Below the pieces are notes generated by a model. That model saw nothing but the letters and a program-made list of their open reading frames with translations. It was not told where the DNA came from and did no database searches. Position numbers and translations under genes: made by a program. From Stramenopiles sp. TOSAG23-2 (taxonomy: Eukaryota; Sar): a stretch of 36,026 nt of DNA. Position 1 is the first letter of the stretch; every line of letters starts with the position of its first letter. The stretch covers positions 1 through 36,026 of the forward strand of contig LT649340.1 in the NCBI GenBank assembly GCA_900128395.1. The letters are read 5' to 3'. This document shows, piece by piece, positions 9,667 to 20,391 of the stretch.

Positions 9667-12546
9667 ATGGCATTGAATATGCATTTTGTTATCAAAAATT
9701 ATAAAATATGGTTTTTAGTTGCAATGCAACATTATTTCATTAATATATTGATTAAATTTGAAAATATTGCTTTTTTTAATGATACGACATCAATAGATTT
9801 TTTTGCCATGTTTTATTTATTGATTTGTTCATGGCCGGATTTAACTTTCAGTTTTTGTCTTGGTTTTGTATTTAAGATTTTTATGGATCTTACGTTAAAA
9901 AGATATTATGCTGCAACATCAAAAATTTGTTATTTATTTGTAACACTTGTAAATATGTATATATTAATAAATCAAGTATATTACAAAGTCACGTTTACAC
10001 ATATGAAAATGTCCGCTGTTAAAAGCGAGCAATCAATTAATTTTCGAAAAGCAAAGATTATATTTGGTTCATTTTTAGCTGAGCTGGATATAATTTTCTA
10101 TGTAAACGTCATCGTCTTGATTGTAACATCCTATTACGTATCTTTAATTGTCTTTAAATCACCACGTCCCATATTAATAAAAGATCATACAATGGAAGAA
10201 AGAAATAAAGAGCACAATACAAAATTTATGAATCGGTATTATAAATATTTTACAATCTTATATTTCATGCTTACCATTTTCAGGCTTGTAGATGTATGTC
10301 ATTTACATCGCAGTAGTAATAGTATTGGTGGTATCGATAATAATGTTGCATTGGATCATCCAATTGTTATATTTGTGAAAGACTATTTTTCATATAGTAA
10401 TAAAATTTATGTTCAACGATTTACTACCAATAGTATTCGACGACATCATGATGTAAACAAGATGATAAATAGTAGTAGTAGTCAGAATAACAACAACAAC
10501 AACAACAACAATAATAATTCCAACCATTATTATTCAGACTTGGAAAATGTTGAAATAACTAATAATGAAAAAACATTTAATAAAAATAAAAATACAAAAG
10601 AATTTATGTATCAACCTATTAAAGGTAAAATAGATGAAAAAGAAATCAATGATGAAAATGTAAAAATAAACAATTATTTTGAAAAAAAGAAAAATGATAA
10701 AAATTCGTTACTAAAAAATAACAACAAAAAGAGAAAAAAAATGCCAAATATTATAATCTATACGTTAGAATCAGTAGGTTCGAAAAATTTATTATCACCA
10801 ACAGATGGATATGCAGATAAAGAAATTACACCAAATATTGCATCTTTGCAAGAACATGGTATAACATTTCAAAATGTTTACGATACATTTCCATCTACAA
10901 CAAGAGCACATATACCATTGGAAACTGGTGGTATCACTCCTACTATGGGAAGTATTGAAAATCAAAATGAAAAAATATATACTGGTGAAACATTAAGTAA
11001 ATTTATCAAAAAACAAGGATATGTAACAAGTTTATTTGCTGCATCGGATCTTAGATTTGAAGGTCTTGCTAGATTTTATGAACAATTTGGCTATGATAAA
11101 TTTCATCATTATGGTAATGCTGGTGAAAAATTCCAAAAAGAATCTTATTTGAATTCATGGGGTGGAAACGATCACGATATGATATTGAAAGCATTTGAAT
11201 ATTTAGATGAGCAGGGGGAAAAGGTTCATAATGGTAATAACAGTCGTACTACTTATAATGATGATGATGATGATGAAAAACCAGTATTTATTCATTTTCT
11301 TCCCGATGCATCACATCATCCATATACAACTCCATCTAGTTTTTTACAAAAATATAAAAAAGCACCTAGTTCTGATCGATATGAAAATTATAAAACAGTA
11401 TTACATTATACAGATGAATGTATTGGAATGTTAATAGATGGATTGAAGAAAAGGAAAATGTGGGATAATACTGTTGTTATTTTAGTTGGAGATCATGGAG
11501 AAGCATTTGGTAGATCTCATAATAATCATCCAAGAAATTTTCTTCATAAAAATTTTCTATACAATGAAAATATTTTAACATTTTTCATTTTTTCGCATTA
11601 TTCCTTGTCATCAGAATTATCCAAAGCATCGGAAAAAATCGTTTCAAAACGTTTAGCATCAGTTGGTGATTTCTTCCCATCAACAATTGGTTTTTTAAAT
11701 AGAATCAATAGTGACAATAATAATAATAATTACACAAGTAGCATCTACCACTACAACATGGATGACGTAAATATTCCAGGTCAAAATTTATTTTCATCTG
11801 AATATAAACTTCAAATGCAATTTTTTCATAAACAATCAGACCCACTTCAATGGGGTTGTCGAGATGGAAAGATGAAAATAATATCAAATCAATTATCAAA
11901 TCATGTGGAAATGTATGACATTTCAAATGATCCGAATGAAAAAGTAAATCTTGCAATGAGATTAGGCACAAAAGATACAATAGATAAGTATGAAAAACGT
12001 ATTCAAGCATGGTATATTAATGTTCATTGTTGGTTTACATTGCAATTAAAAGATTACAATGTAAATAATCAATGTGATGATACTTCTATTTCTAATTTTT
12101 TAAAAGCTGATAGTATGAAACATTCCGGGCCAAAACGTGGTATCATTGGTGTAGGTCACAGTGCACAAACGTTTCGCAAAATTGATTTCGTAGAACCAGA
12201 TCAAAAAGAATTTACAATTTTTATTGAATGGATAGCATATACGAAAAAGACAAATATTATTTTTGATTTCGCTCCGATTGAATTTAAGCAACGAAGCAAC
12301 AAGCCATTATCTGAAACCATTATAAAACGTATGACAATTGATGGAGTGAAAGCTATTTATATTGTTCAATCAGATCGATATTATCAAAAATGGCAAGTCG
12401 AAAAAGGTTGGCATACTTCATGGTATTTTTTTAAGAAATTAAGAGCAAATAAAAAAGTCGGACTTTGGAATATGATTTTGTGGGATGAAACTGATGGATT
12501 TAAAACGCCAAAATTAATTTTCAACGTGCATATTAAGAGGGAATGA
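9667..12546 (+). CDS. Five-TM alkaline-phosphatase-superfamily enzyme (LTA synthase/sulfatase-like)
   Basis: The 959-residue product has about five hydrophobic segments in the first 210 residues (near 13-30, 45-73, 84-103, 141-163 and 194-210), a disordered Asn/Lys-rich linker (about 260-355), then a sulfatase-fold catalytic domain. NIIIYTLESVGS (Glu368) is the first metal-ligand motif, FPSTTRAH (408-415) the nucleophile region, DASHHPY (547-553) a His-rich substrate loop, and VGDHGE (Asp609, His610) the second metal-binding motif. The nucleophile site has Ser/Thr and no Cys, so a formylglycine sulfatase is unlikely; topology and a Thr/Ser nucleophile resemble bacterial LtaS and related phosphotransferases. 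The last ~160 residues form an extra domain I cannot name. A phospho- or phosphoglycerol/phosphoethanolamine transferase acting at the cell surface or Golgi is a reasonable inference. Confidence 0.8.
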   Translation: MALNMHFVIKNYKIWFLVAMQHYFINILIKFENIAFFNDTTSIDFFAMFYLLICSWPDLTFSFCLGFVFKIFMDLTLKRYYAATSKICYLFVTLVNMYILINQVYYKVTFTHMKMSAVKSEQSINFRKAKIIFGSFLAELDIIFYVNVIVLIVTSYYVSLIVFKSPRPILIKDHTMEERNKEHNTKFMNRYYKYFTILYFMLTIFRLVDVCHLHRSSNSIGGIDNNVALDHPIVIFVKDYFSYSNKIYVQRFTTNSIRRHHDVNKMINSSSSQNNNNNNNNNNNSNHYYSDLENVEITNNEKTFNKNKNTKEFMYQPIKGKIDEKEINDENVKINNYFEKKKNDKNSLLKNNNKKRKKMPNIIIYTLESVGSKNLLSPTDGYADKEITPNIASLQEHGITFQNVYDTFPSTTRAHIPLETGGITPTMGSIENQNEKIYTGETLSKFIKKQGYVTSLFAASDLRFEGLARFYEQFGYDKFHHYGNAGEKFQKESYLNSWGGNDHDMILKAFEYLDEQGEKVHNGNNSRTTYNDDDDDEKPVFIHFLPDASHHPYTTPSSFLQKYKKAPSSDRYENYKTVLHYTDECIGMLIDGLKKRKMWDNTVVILVGDHGEAFGRSHNNHPRNFLHKNFLYNENILTFFIFSHYSLSSELSKASEKIVSKRLASVGDFFPSTIGFLNRINSDNNNNNYTSSIYHYNMDDVNIPGQNLFSSEYKLQMQFFHKQSDPLQWGCRDGKMKIISNQLSNHVEMYDISNDPNEKVNLAMRLGTKDTIDKYEKRIQAWYINVHCWFTLQLKDYNVNNQCDDTSISNFLKADSMKHSGPKRGIIGVGHSAQTFRKIDFVEPDQKEFTIFIEWIAYTKKTNIIFDFAPIEFKQRSNKPLSETIIKRMTIDGVKAIYIVQSDRYYQKWQVEKGWHTSWYFFKKLRANKKVGLWNMILWDETDGFKTPKLIFNVHIKRE

Positions 12547-13021
12547 GATATATTTTTTTTATATAAATATATATTCGTACTAATTTAATCTAATAAAAAA
12601 CAAAAAAACAAAACTTCAATGATATAATGAGATATGAGCACATGAGAAAACATATTGAGTATATTTTTTGTATTCTAATTTCCAATTCAAGTACGGTATA
12701 GCTGTGTGTATGTTAATCTATTTACATGTACACATCATTGGGGTTTTATTGAAAATATTTATATATTTTTTCGTCCTCGATTAATTTGAGCCATCCATTG
12801 GTTTTGCAGCATATGTGTGTGTCTGACATCTACTGGCATCGAATAAATTTATATATATATTCAAAGAACATTTAATATTTTTTGCCATTCATATATATAT
12901 ATATGTATATTGATAATATATAGTTAGGGAAAATTTGTTGAAAGTACATAATATACGTTAATTGTAAAATATTTTTTTTAACTATTTGCAACATTTAGAA
13001 AAAAAAAAGTGATATAGAAAG
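12547..13021. other. Intergenic spacer, 475 bp
   Basis: No gene is visible. The spacer is very AT-rich with several (TA)n runs, for example near 12890-12906. It must hold the 3' end of the LtaS-like gene and the promoter and leader of the importin gene. Confidence 0.4.
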
Positions 13022-16000
13022 ATGCAGCTAAATGACCAATTATTATCACAAATTGAACAAGCGTTGTTGTCCTTGACAGCACCAAATACAACAATAGTTA
13101 GGCAAGGGGAGAAATACTTGAAAGAATTCATGAAAAACCAAATGTCTATACTAGGATTTTTGACCCATATACAACGTTCGCAACAGGTAGCCGTCAGGCA
13201 ATTGGCAGCAGTATTGTTGCGGATGAATATTAATAAACATTGGCCAAATTTGTCAAAAGAGTTGCAAGAAAATTTAAAAGCTACATTAATAAATTTATTG
13301 ATGCAAGAAGTACATAAATTACCACGAAGAGCCATTGCAAGTGTTATTAGTCGCTTAGCAAAACATCAGTTACCGAACGATGGTTGGCCAGAATTATTAA
13401 ATTGCATGTCTACATGTGCAAATCATGAAAATGAACAACTTCGTGAAGTTTCTGTTTTATTAGTATATCAGCAATACGAAACAATAGGAAAATCAGTTCA
13501 AAAACATTTGGATTCGTTTGCTACTTTGTTTAACTCAGGTTTGCAAGATTCAAGCGTAGCAGTGCGTCTTATGACATTAAAAGCATGTGGTGCAATCATT
13601 AATTATTTAGCTGCAGACAATGTAGTAATAAAATTTCAACATTTAATTCCATTAATGTTGAAAGTTATTGAAGAGTGTGTAAGCAGTGGATCAGATGATA
13701 TTGCTGTTCAAGCATTAGAAGTTTTTGGTGATATGGCACAAAGTCCATGCCCTATATTAAAACCATTCATTGAAATGATTATTGTATCTATTTTACGCAT
13801 CAGCTCCAATCCAGATGCGGAATTGCCAACACGAGATGCAGCACTTACTATTATTACAAATTTAGCAAATTTCAAACCTAAAACCATTTCTAAAATGAAC
13901 GTTGTGCCACAAATCGTTCAAACTTTGTTAAAAATTAATATGGAACCGATTGAGGATGATGTGGATCCTTTTGCATTGGACACGAGTAATAATAATTGTT
14001 GTGGTGGACCAGAAGATGATAGCGAAGAAAATGATTTTTTCGATACCTCATTAACTGTTCATAGGATGTCAAATGTATGTCTCGATAGTATAGCCATTGC
14101 ATTACCGGATAAATGTATTTACCCAGCATCCGTAGAAGTATCCATGAAAGCAATTATGTCTCAAGATTATCATAGCAAACGCGCCGGTTTGAATGTGTTA
14201 GGTATTATATCACAAGGCTGTGCGCATAGTTTAGTCGATGACGTACCAAAGTTACTACCATTGATAGTCCAATGTGTGGAATGTCCAGATTTAGATGTCC
14301 AACAACATGTATGTTACACGTTAGGACAATGGGCAACATATATGAAGGAAGAAATGGGGGAACATCATGAATTATTAATGCCAGTAGTTTTTCATCTCTT
14401 AAACAATGGGGGAACACATTTTAAAATACAAAGTGGTAGTCTATACCTTGTTGAATGTGTAAGTGAAGCAATGGGGCAAGATTTAATTGTTCAATATACA
14501 CAAACGTTAATGAATGGGTTGTCAACCCTTGTAGAAACGGCACCATCTTTGGTGATCAAATCAAAGGCTATGGCGGCCATTACCTCAATAGTTATTGCAA
14601 ATGAAGATAAAATTGTTCCTTATTTTGATAACATCCTGCCACTTCTTGAAAAGTGTTTTGCTGTGAATGAAGGAGAGAATTATTTGAAACTACGAGGCGA
14701 AGCATTGGCATGTTTGGGTTTTTTTGCCGAGTATAGTGGTCCGAATAAATTCAATCCAATCTCTAGTCAATCGATAGAAATTGCAACGGAAATGTTAAAA
14801 GTAATGGATCCAGAGATCGATGAATATGTATTTTCCTTTTTAGGTTGTATTGCAGCATGTTTAAAAGATGATTTTGAGCCACATATTGGAAGCGTTGTTG
14901 AAATATTATTGGAAAAAGCTGCAACGGAGGATGGTTTAGATGTATATAGAAAGAAAATGATTAATGAAGATGGTGGTGAGATAAAATTTAGCACTCCTGA
15001 CGATAATGAAGATGCGGTTGTTGCTAATAATGGTGGTGAAAATACTGGTGTAAATAGAAAAATTGAAGATGCATATGCTGAAGAATATGACGATGCGGAG
15101 GGCGAGGTCCATGTTCGTATACATACAAGCTTGTTAGAAATGCAGATCTCTGCATTAGATTGTCTAGGGAAAATTTTAGTCCATTGTTTTCGTGCTGCAA
15201 TGCCATTGCTACAAAATATTTTAGCTGTTGTGGTAGATATAACGACCCATTTTCATGAAGATTTAAGAACGAAAGCAGTACAATGTTTGCAAAATTGTGT
15301 ACTGGCACAATATGAGCTGATATGTGTTGCACATAATGTTGATCCAAATGTAACTCCAAACGAATTGCATGACACAACAAAAGAACTATTGCAACACATT
15401 ATACCAGTGATATTGTACATAATGAGTTCAGATGTTGACAATGAAGCGGCTGCGGCGTGTGTTGAATGTTATATGAATTTTGTACAACGTTTAGGTCCAA
15501 TATGTTTTATCGTCAAAGGGAAAAATTTAATTGACCCTATCATGCAACAATTATTATTATTTGTTCAAGGTAAAGGGAATTGTCAACTATATAATGAATA
15601 TGAAGACGAAGAGGATGATGACGATGACGAATATGCAGATCATGACCATATGCTAATGGATGCAGTTACGGATTTAATTGGTGCTTTTGCTGGCGCACTT
15701 GGGCCTCACTTTGGAAAATACGTTAACCCATTTTTTGGACATTTGATAAAGTTTTTAAAACCAACCAAACCAGCATCTGATCGTTCCATGGTTGTTGGTT
15801 GTTTTGCTGAAATTGTGGATGGGTTGAAAACAGCAATTGCACCGTATGTTTCTGATTTATTACAAATAGCAAGCACAGCAATACAAGATCCAGAACCAAA
15901 AGTTCAACGTAATGCATGTTTTTTAATCGGTGTATTAGTGACACACGCTCCAGAGAACAGTGTCATTTTCCAGAATTTAGATCAAGTTATAATGTTTTTA

Positions 16001-16348
16001 AACCCTTTTTTTAATATAAAATCAAGTGGTAAACTACGTAATGAAGATGCTGCACTAATTGATAATGCATGTTCTGCGCTTGCTAGGATTATTACCCGTG
16101 CACATAGTGGAATTAATATGGAAGAGATTTTACCAGTATTTTTGCGATCCTTGCCATTAAGAGAGGATCATGAGGAAGATCTACCTGTCTATCAGTGTAT
16201 ATTTACATTAGTGTCTGTGCAAAATACGTTAATATGTGTGAAACATAAGGGTGAGTTGTTGCGGATAATAAATGAAGTATGTGTTGAAAATTCACCAGTT
16301 GATAACGAAATTTTGCAACAGTTGATGATGTTAAAAAATGCAATTTAA
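13022..16348 (+). CDS. IPO4: Importin-4/Kap123-like nuclear import receptor
   Basis: A 1108-residue all-helical HEAT-repeat protein of normal length for importin-beta receptors. The N-terminal importin-beta region (about residues 20-90) includes VRQLAAVLLRMNINKHWPNL, which fits IPO4/Kap123 rather than IPO5. Two family-typical acidic inserts are present, one near 300-330 (PEDDSEENDFFD) and one near 860-875 (EDEEDDDDDEYADHDH). The final repeats include LRSLPLREDHEEDLPVYQ, close to the IPO4 ending. The receptor should bind RanGTP through the N-terminal HEATs and import ribosomal proteins and histones. It converges on the Gemin5-like gene across a 206-bp spacer. The superfamily is certain; IPO4 over IPO5 is likely. 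Confidence 0.9.
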   Translation: MQLNDQLLSQIEQALLSLTAPNTTIVRQGEKYLKEFMKNQMSILGFLTHIQRSQQVAVRQLAAVLLRMNINKHWPNLSKELQENLKATLINLLMQEVHKLPRRAIASVISRLAKHQLPNDGWPELLNCMSTCANHENEQLREVSVLLVYQQYETIGKSVQKHLDSFATLFNSGLQDSSVAVRLMTLKACGAIINYLAADNVVIKFQHLIPLMLKVIEECVSSGSDDIAVQALEVFGDMAQSPCPILKPFIEMIIVSILRISSNPDAELPTRDAALTIITNLANFKPKTISKMNVVPQIVQTLLKINMEPIEDDVDPFALDTSNNNCCGGPEDDSEENDFFDTSLTVHRMSNVCLDSIAIALPDKCIYPASVEVSMKAIMSQDYHSKRAGLNVLGIISQGCAHSLVDDVPKLLPLIVQCVECPDLDVQQHVCYTLGQWATYMKEEMGEHHELLMPVVFHLLNNGGTHFKIQSGSLYLVECVSEAMGQDLIVQYTQTLMNGLSTLVETAPSLVIKSKAMAAITSIVIANEDKIVPYFDNILPLLEKCFAVNEGENYLKLRGEALACLGFFAEYSGPNKFNPISSQSIEIATEMLKVMDPEIDEYVFSFLGCIAACLKDDFEPHIGSVVEILLEKAATEDGLDVYRKKMINEDGGEIKFSTPDDNEDAVVANNGGENTGVNRKIEDAYAEEYDDAEGEVHVRIHTSLLEMQISALDCLGKILVHCFRAAMPLLQNILAVVVDITTHFHEDLRTKAVQCLQNCVLAQYELICVAHNVDPNVTPNELHDTTKELLQHIIPVILYIMSSDVDNEAAAACVECYMNFVQRLGPICFIVKGKNLIDPIMQQLLLFVQGKGNCQLYNEYEDEEDDDDDEYADHDHMLMDAVTDLIGAFAGALGPHFGKYVNPFFGHLIKFLKPTKPASDRSMVVGCFAEIVDGLKTAIAPYVSDLLQIASTAIQDPEPKVQRNACFLIGVLVTHAPENSVIFQNLDQVIMFLNPFFNIKSSGKLRNEDAALIDNACSALARIITRAHSGINMEEILPVFLRSLPLREDHEEDLPVYQCIFTLVSVQNTLICVKHKGELLRIINEVCVENSPVDNEILQQLMMLKNAI

Positions 16349-16412
16349 CAAAGAGAGAGAGAGATTTAAAAAACTGTTTTTTTTTGGATCATCTAATCTG
16401 GAGATTATTTTT

Positions 16413-16435
16413 ACGTCGTACTTCGTACTTCGTAC
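16413..16435. repeat. TTCGTA-word cluster in a convergent spacer
   Basis: Two back-to-back copies of ACTTCGT followed by AC sit between the importin and Gemin5-like stop codons. The same word recurs in other gene 3' flanks at 935-967, 23297-23309, 23349-23370 and 31906-31919. Function is unknown. Confidence 0.6.
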
Positions 16436-16554
16436 ACATCATATTATTACTTTAATATATTAGATTAGGAGTAAGAGAAAATTTTTATATTACTCTATAT
16501 TATAAAACAAGTTTCGTATTTTTATTATATGACATAATATAGAGAACGATATCG

Positions 16555-19500
16555 CTATTTACGACTACCGGTACCAAATTTCATAATGCTTTTAAACTCG
16601 CTAAAATACTTGCTGCTGCTACCATTTGCTCTTGTTGGTTTATCCATATCGTTGTCGTGGTAATTATTAATACTTTTCCCTTTACTTTCTCGTGAGAAAA
16701 TGAAATTTCTTGCCTCCTGTTTCATTTTTGAAGCGGTCACAGTTTGTTTTGAATCTTCTCCCACATTTTCTAATTTGGAAACTAAATGTTTCTGATTATC
16801 ATCTACTTGTTCTTTGTCTACTACTACTTGATCAATTTCTGTTGATTTTTTGACATCAAGTTTTTCAAGTAATTGCTCTTTCCGGAATTCTAATTTTTTC
16901 TCACTTGCATTTGCTCGCTCATCTTCTTTAGCAATTAAAAATGCTTCACGAGCTAATAAGAGGTAACCTTGCTTTTCTAAACCTTTGCCTAATTCTTTAC
17001 AAATCAAGCGTATCTGAGGGTCCATTGGAGACAATCTTGCCATAGCGAGAGTCAAAGCATCTCGATACAAACGAACAGTTAAGTACACGTTGATGGCTTC
17101 ACGAGTCTTTGAGATTGATAAGTAATATAATACAGCATTATGTACATCCCCCTTGTCCTCTAATTGTTTTGCATACGCTTCAACGGCACTTTCCCATAAC
17201 GCTTTGCCACCAGACATACTTAGTGCTACAAAATTTGCTGTCAAACGTTGTTCTTTTATCATGCGCTTTATAACAATGTTTATATCCCCTCGCCATATCT
17301 CTAGCGATCTTCCCGCTTCATATGCTCCACGTGTTCGGTGACTTTCTATTTGTTTATTCAGTATAATTTCATTTCTTTCCACAGCATGCCAAATATTATT
17401 ATAAGATTTATTATCTGTCACAGTTTGCTGGTCCAATGACTTAATCAAGCGCAATAAATCATCGTTTTCGCCTTTTAATAACGGTAAAATAGTAGATTTA
17501 GATTTTTTCTTGCTATTTGTATTACCACGTTTTGGGCTAGATTTATTTTTAACTCCAGCGGTGTCAGCATGATTAAGTTTGCTACTTGCGCCAGTTTGTG
17601 CACTTACAACTTTATTATTTTTCAGACGTTTCAAAAATTTTTTATGATAAACCGAATCTTTTTCAGGCGGTATGGTATCATCACCGTTATTGTAAATATC
17701 CCATACAACAATGCTTTGATCATCTGAACCAGTATAAAGCATACATTGATTTATAGTTGACCATACGATCGATCGTAATGGTACACCATGGGAACCTCTA
17801 CAATTTCCTATTGGTTCTTGTTTCAATACATCCCATACATTTGCTGTACCATCTTTTGAAGCTGATGCTAGTAATACATCTTGCTTGTTTGGGTGCCAGG
17901 CAAGTTTGGCTACTGGTTTTTGATGCCCAACAAACGTGGCAACATCGCTAACAATGCTTGATGAAGGCAATTCAAGAGCTTCCGTTTGGTTGGGGAAACC
18001 AACAGAAAAAACTCTGACAGTGCGATCGTTAGATGCTGTAGCAAATAAATAATGCAATTGATTGTTCATATCAACTAGATAATTAAACCATTGTATATCA
18101 TTTATCTTTTGGTTTTGATAATGCAACTGTGACAACATATCCATTTCTAATGTTGAAGCAGAAAAATTCATCGTAGTTTTCATTTTAATCATCTTTACAG
18201 TACCATCTTTATATCCAATTGCAAGAATTTCATATTTATCCTTAGAAACTGTTGATAACGACTCATTAACATCAACATTAGAATTCCATGAAAAACTGGA
18301 TATGCTATCACTATCAATATAATTGTCGCGTGAAGCTAAAATATTGCTAATATTTACAACTTTCACATTATTATTATTAAATACCTTTTTCTTCTTGTTG
18401 TTTTTAAATATAGTATCGTTTTGTATATGGAATTCAAGTAAATCGCCACCCTCAGAACATGCATATAGTGTATACTTGTTTCTAAATTCTATATGCCTTA
18501 TGCTATTGTTTATTTCACTACGAAATGGAGTATTTTTGTCTTTCAATACATCAAATATGCCAACGCTACCATCAGCTGTGCCATATGCAACAAAACCATC
18601 GTTTGTAGGATGCCAACAAACGCATGTAACTTCAGATTGCAAGCCACTCCAATGCGTTGTCGATCTACGAAAATCATTTTCATCAGATGTATCCCATACG
18701 CGAATGGTACGATCTCCTACAGCTACTGCACATAAATTTGGAGTTAATTTTGAAAAATTCATATCATATACATAACCACCAAATCCAGGCATTTCGCGAA
18801 TTGGTAATTTCTTCCTCCATGCTATAATTTTTCGATCCATTGAGTTAGTTATAAATGAAAAAGGCAATTTTCTAGTTTTAACATCGATGAAATTATTCAC
18901 TAAAATGTCGAATACAGGTCGATTGTGGCCACATTTATTATTGTTATTACTATTATTTAAATGTTTTGGACTAGTATTTGTTCGAACATTGCTATCATTA
19001 GTATTATGACCATTCCACTTCCATGGCCAAAATAATATTTCCCCCATGTAAGAACTTGACAATATCCCAACCTCATCGATATTCGAATTAAATTCTATCG
19101 GTGCAAATGCAGCAGTCAACCATAGCCTATCTGATTGGCTACTTGTTATAGGTCTGCCACCATTATATCGATTATTATTCCGTTTCTTCTTGCTATTATT
19201 GTTATTGTTTCCACCGGGCAAAGGTAATGTTAAAGTATCAATAATATTCCATGAACTAGTATCCCATAAATTGATCGCACGATCTCTTGATGATGTCAAT
19301 AATAATTTAGGAACATCGCCGTATTTTACATTCATATGCTCACGAGCATTTACAATTGTACTTTTGTATAATTTTTGCAACTCTTTTGAAATTTCATTTT
19401 TATTTACATTTTTTTGCAACTCTCGTAATTGATTGGGAGTATAAATGACTTTACCTTCTTCGGTAGTCACAGGTGTTATGGAAACGTTGTTGTTATTATT

Positions 19501-20391
19501 CGTGGTCATCTCTTCAGTAATTTGTTTTTGCATTCGATGTTTCTGAATATTCTCATTGTATGAATTTAAGTAATCTTGACGTTTGCTATTGATTCTATCT
19601 CTAATTGCTGGGTTCAAAAACGCCAAACCTTGAATTTCTTGTTTATGACCATGCAAGCGACTTACTATAGTCAAACTTTCCCAATCAAATACTGCTAATG
19701 CACCATTACGGTATCCAACAATCACATGATTTTTTACATACGGCGAACATATTGTTGATGTGATAGGACCACAATTTTTCAATGGTTCCCATGATTTCGT
19801 ACTTTCATTATTGTGTAAAACATCGTTATTTTCAAGTATTGTTTCATCGTTGTCAGTTTTTGATTCTACTTGTTTTAGATGAGTCTTTAGAAAATTAATA
19901 GCAAGAACACCCTTTTCATCAGCTGATATAAGTAGATCAGGTGCAAGATACGACATGGTAATTGCTGTTATTGGTTGGTTATTATGAGGTGAAATGGTAT
20001 ATATTGGTATATCTTCTATCATCATTTTTTTGTTATCAACACATATATTCCAAATACGTATTTCACCAAATGTACAACCTGAGACTAATATACTTTTCAT
20101 CGTTGCATCCTTTGCAAATTCTACGCTTGAAATTCTAGATTTGTTTACATGACCATATAAACGTTTGATCATTTTGAATTCTATATTTTCGTCTTCATTT
20201 CTTGAAGAAGAAGATGGTGATGATAATATTTCAAAAACGCATATAGTATTTTTCGCACCATATGCAAATATGTCATTCTCGGCATTTAAGGCGCTGATTT
20301 TAAAATTATACCAATTAGATGATGGTGGGAAGATCAAGCCATCATGTGCCATTTTGTTTTTTGACTTTGTGTTCCTTTTCTTGACATACAC
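16555..20391 (-). CDS. GEMIN5: Gemin5-like WD40 snRNA-binding protein
   Basis: The N-terminal ~870 residues hold two series of WD40 repeats, for example LLTSSRDRAINLWDTSSW, ASNDRTVRVFSVG, LASASKDGTANVWDV and YTGSDDQSIVVWDI. After a Lys/Ser-rich linker, a helical domain (about 1010-1170, with YYLSISKTREAINVYLTVRLYRDAL) matches the Gemin5 TPR-like dimerisation domain. Gemin5 recognises the snRNA m7G cap and Sm site for the SMN complex and also acts in translation. The length of 1278 is shorter than metazoan Gemin5 (about 1500), lacking much of its C-terminus. The true start is probably Met14 (ATG 20352-20350), since MAHDGLIFPPSSNWY aligns with the conserved PPSxNWY opening of Gemin5; the upstream MYVKKRNTKSKNK is then leader. 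The gene is divergent from the HEATR3-like gene. Confidence 0.82.
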   Translation of the reverse strand: MYVKKRNTKSKNKMAHDGLIFPPSSNWYNFKISALNAENDIFAYGAKNTICVFEILSSPSSSSRNEDENIEFKMIKRLYGHVNKSRISSVEFAKDATMKSILVSGCTFGEIRIWNICVDNKKMMIEDIPIYTISPHNNQPITAITMSYLAPDLLISADEKGVLAINFLKTHLKQVESKTDNDETILENNDVLHNNESTKSWEPLKNCGPITSTICSPYVKNHVIVGYRNGALAVFDWESLTIVSRLHGHKQEIQGLAFLNPAIRDRINSKRQDYLNSYNENIQKHRMQKQITEEMTTNNNNNVSITPVTTEEGKVIYTPNQLRELQKNVNKNEISKELQKLYKSTIVNAREHMNVKYGDVPKLLLTSSRDRAINLWDTSSWNIIDTLTLPLPGGNNNNNSKKKRNNNRYNGGRPITSSQSDRLWLTAAFAPIEFNSNIDEVGILSSSYMGEILFWPWKWNGHNTNDSNVRTNTSPKHLNNSNNNNKCGHNRPVFDILVNNFIDVKTRKLPFSFITNSMDRKIIAWRKKLPIREMPGFGGYVYDMNFSKLTPNLCAVAVGDRTIRVWDTSDENDFRRSTTHWSGLQSEVTCVCWHPTNDGFVAYGTADGSVGIFDVLKDKNTPFRSEINNSIRHIEFRNKYTLYACSEGGDLLEFHIQNDTIFKNNKKKKVFNNNNVKVVNISNILASRDNYIDSDSISSFSWNSNVDVNESLSTVSKDKYEILAIGYKDGTVKMIKMKTTMNFSASTLEMDMLSQLHYQNQKINDIQWFNYLVDMNNQLHYLFATASNDRTVRVFSVGFPNQTEALELPSSSIVSDVATFVGHQKPVAKLAWHPNKQDVLLASASKDGTANVWDVLKQEPIGNCRGSHGVPLRSIVWSTINQCMLYTGSDDQSIVVWDIYNNGDDTIPPEKDSVYHKKFLKRLKNNKVVSAQTGASSKLNHADTAGVKNKSSPKRGNTNSKKKSKSTILPLLKGENDDLLRLIKSLDQQTVTDNKSYNNIWHAVERNEIILNKQIESHRTRGAYEAGRSLEIWRGDINIVIKRMIKEQRLTANFVALSMSGGKALWESAVEAYAKQLEDKGDVHNAVLYYLSISKTREAINVYLTVRLYRDALTLAMARLSPMDPQIRLICKELGKGLEKQGYLLLAREAFLIAKEDERANASEKKLEFRKEQLLEKLDVKKSTEIDQVVVDKEQVDDNQKHLVSKLENVGEDSKQTVTASKMKQEARNFIFSRESKGKSINNYHDNDMDKPTRANGSSSKYFSEFKSIMKFGTGSRK

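Noticed and set aside
9667-12546. Considered as a conventional formylglycine sulfatase
   Set aside because: The nucleophile region reads FPSTTRAH, without the Cys-x-Pro-x-Arg motif needed for formylglycine formation.
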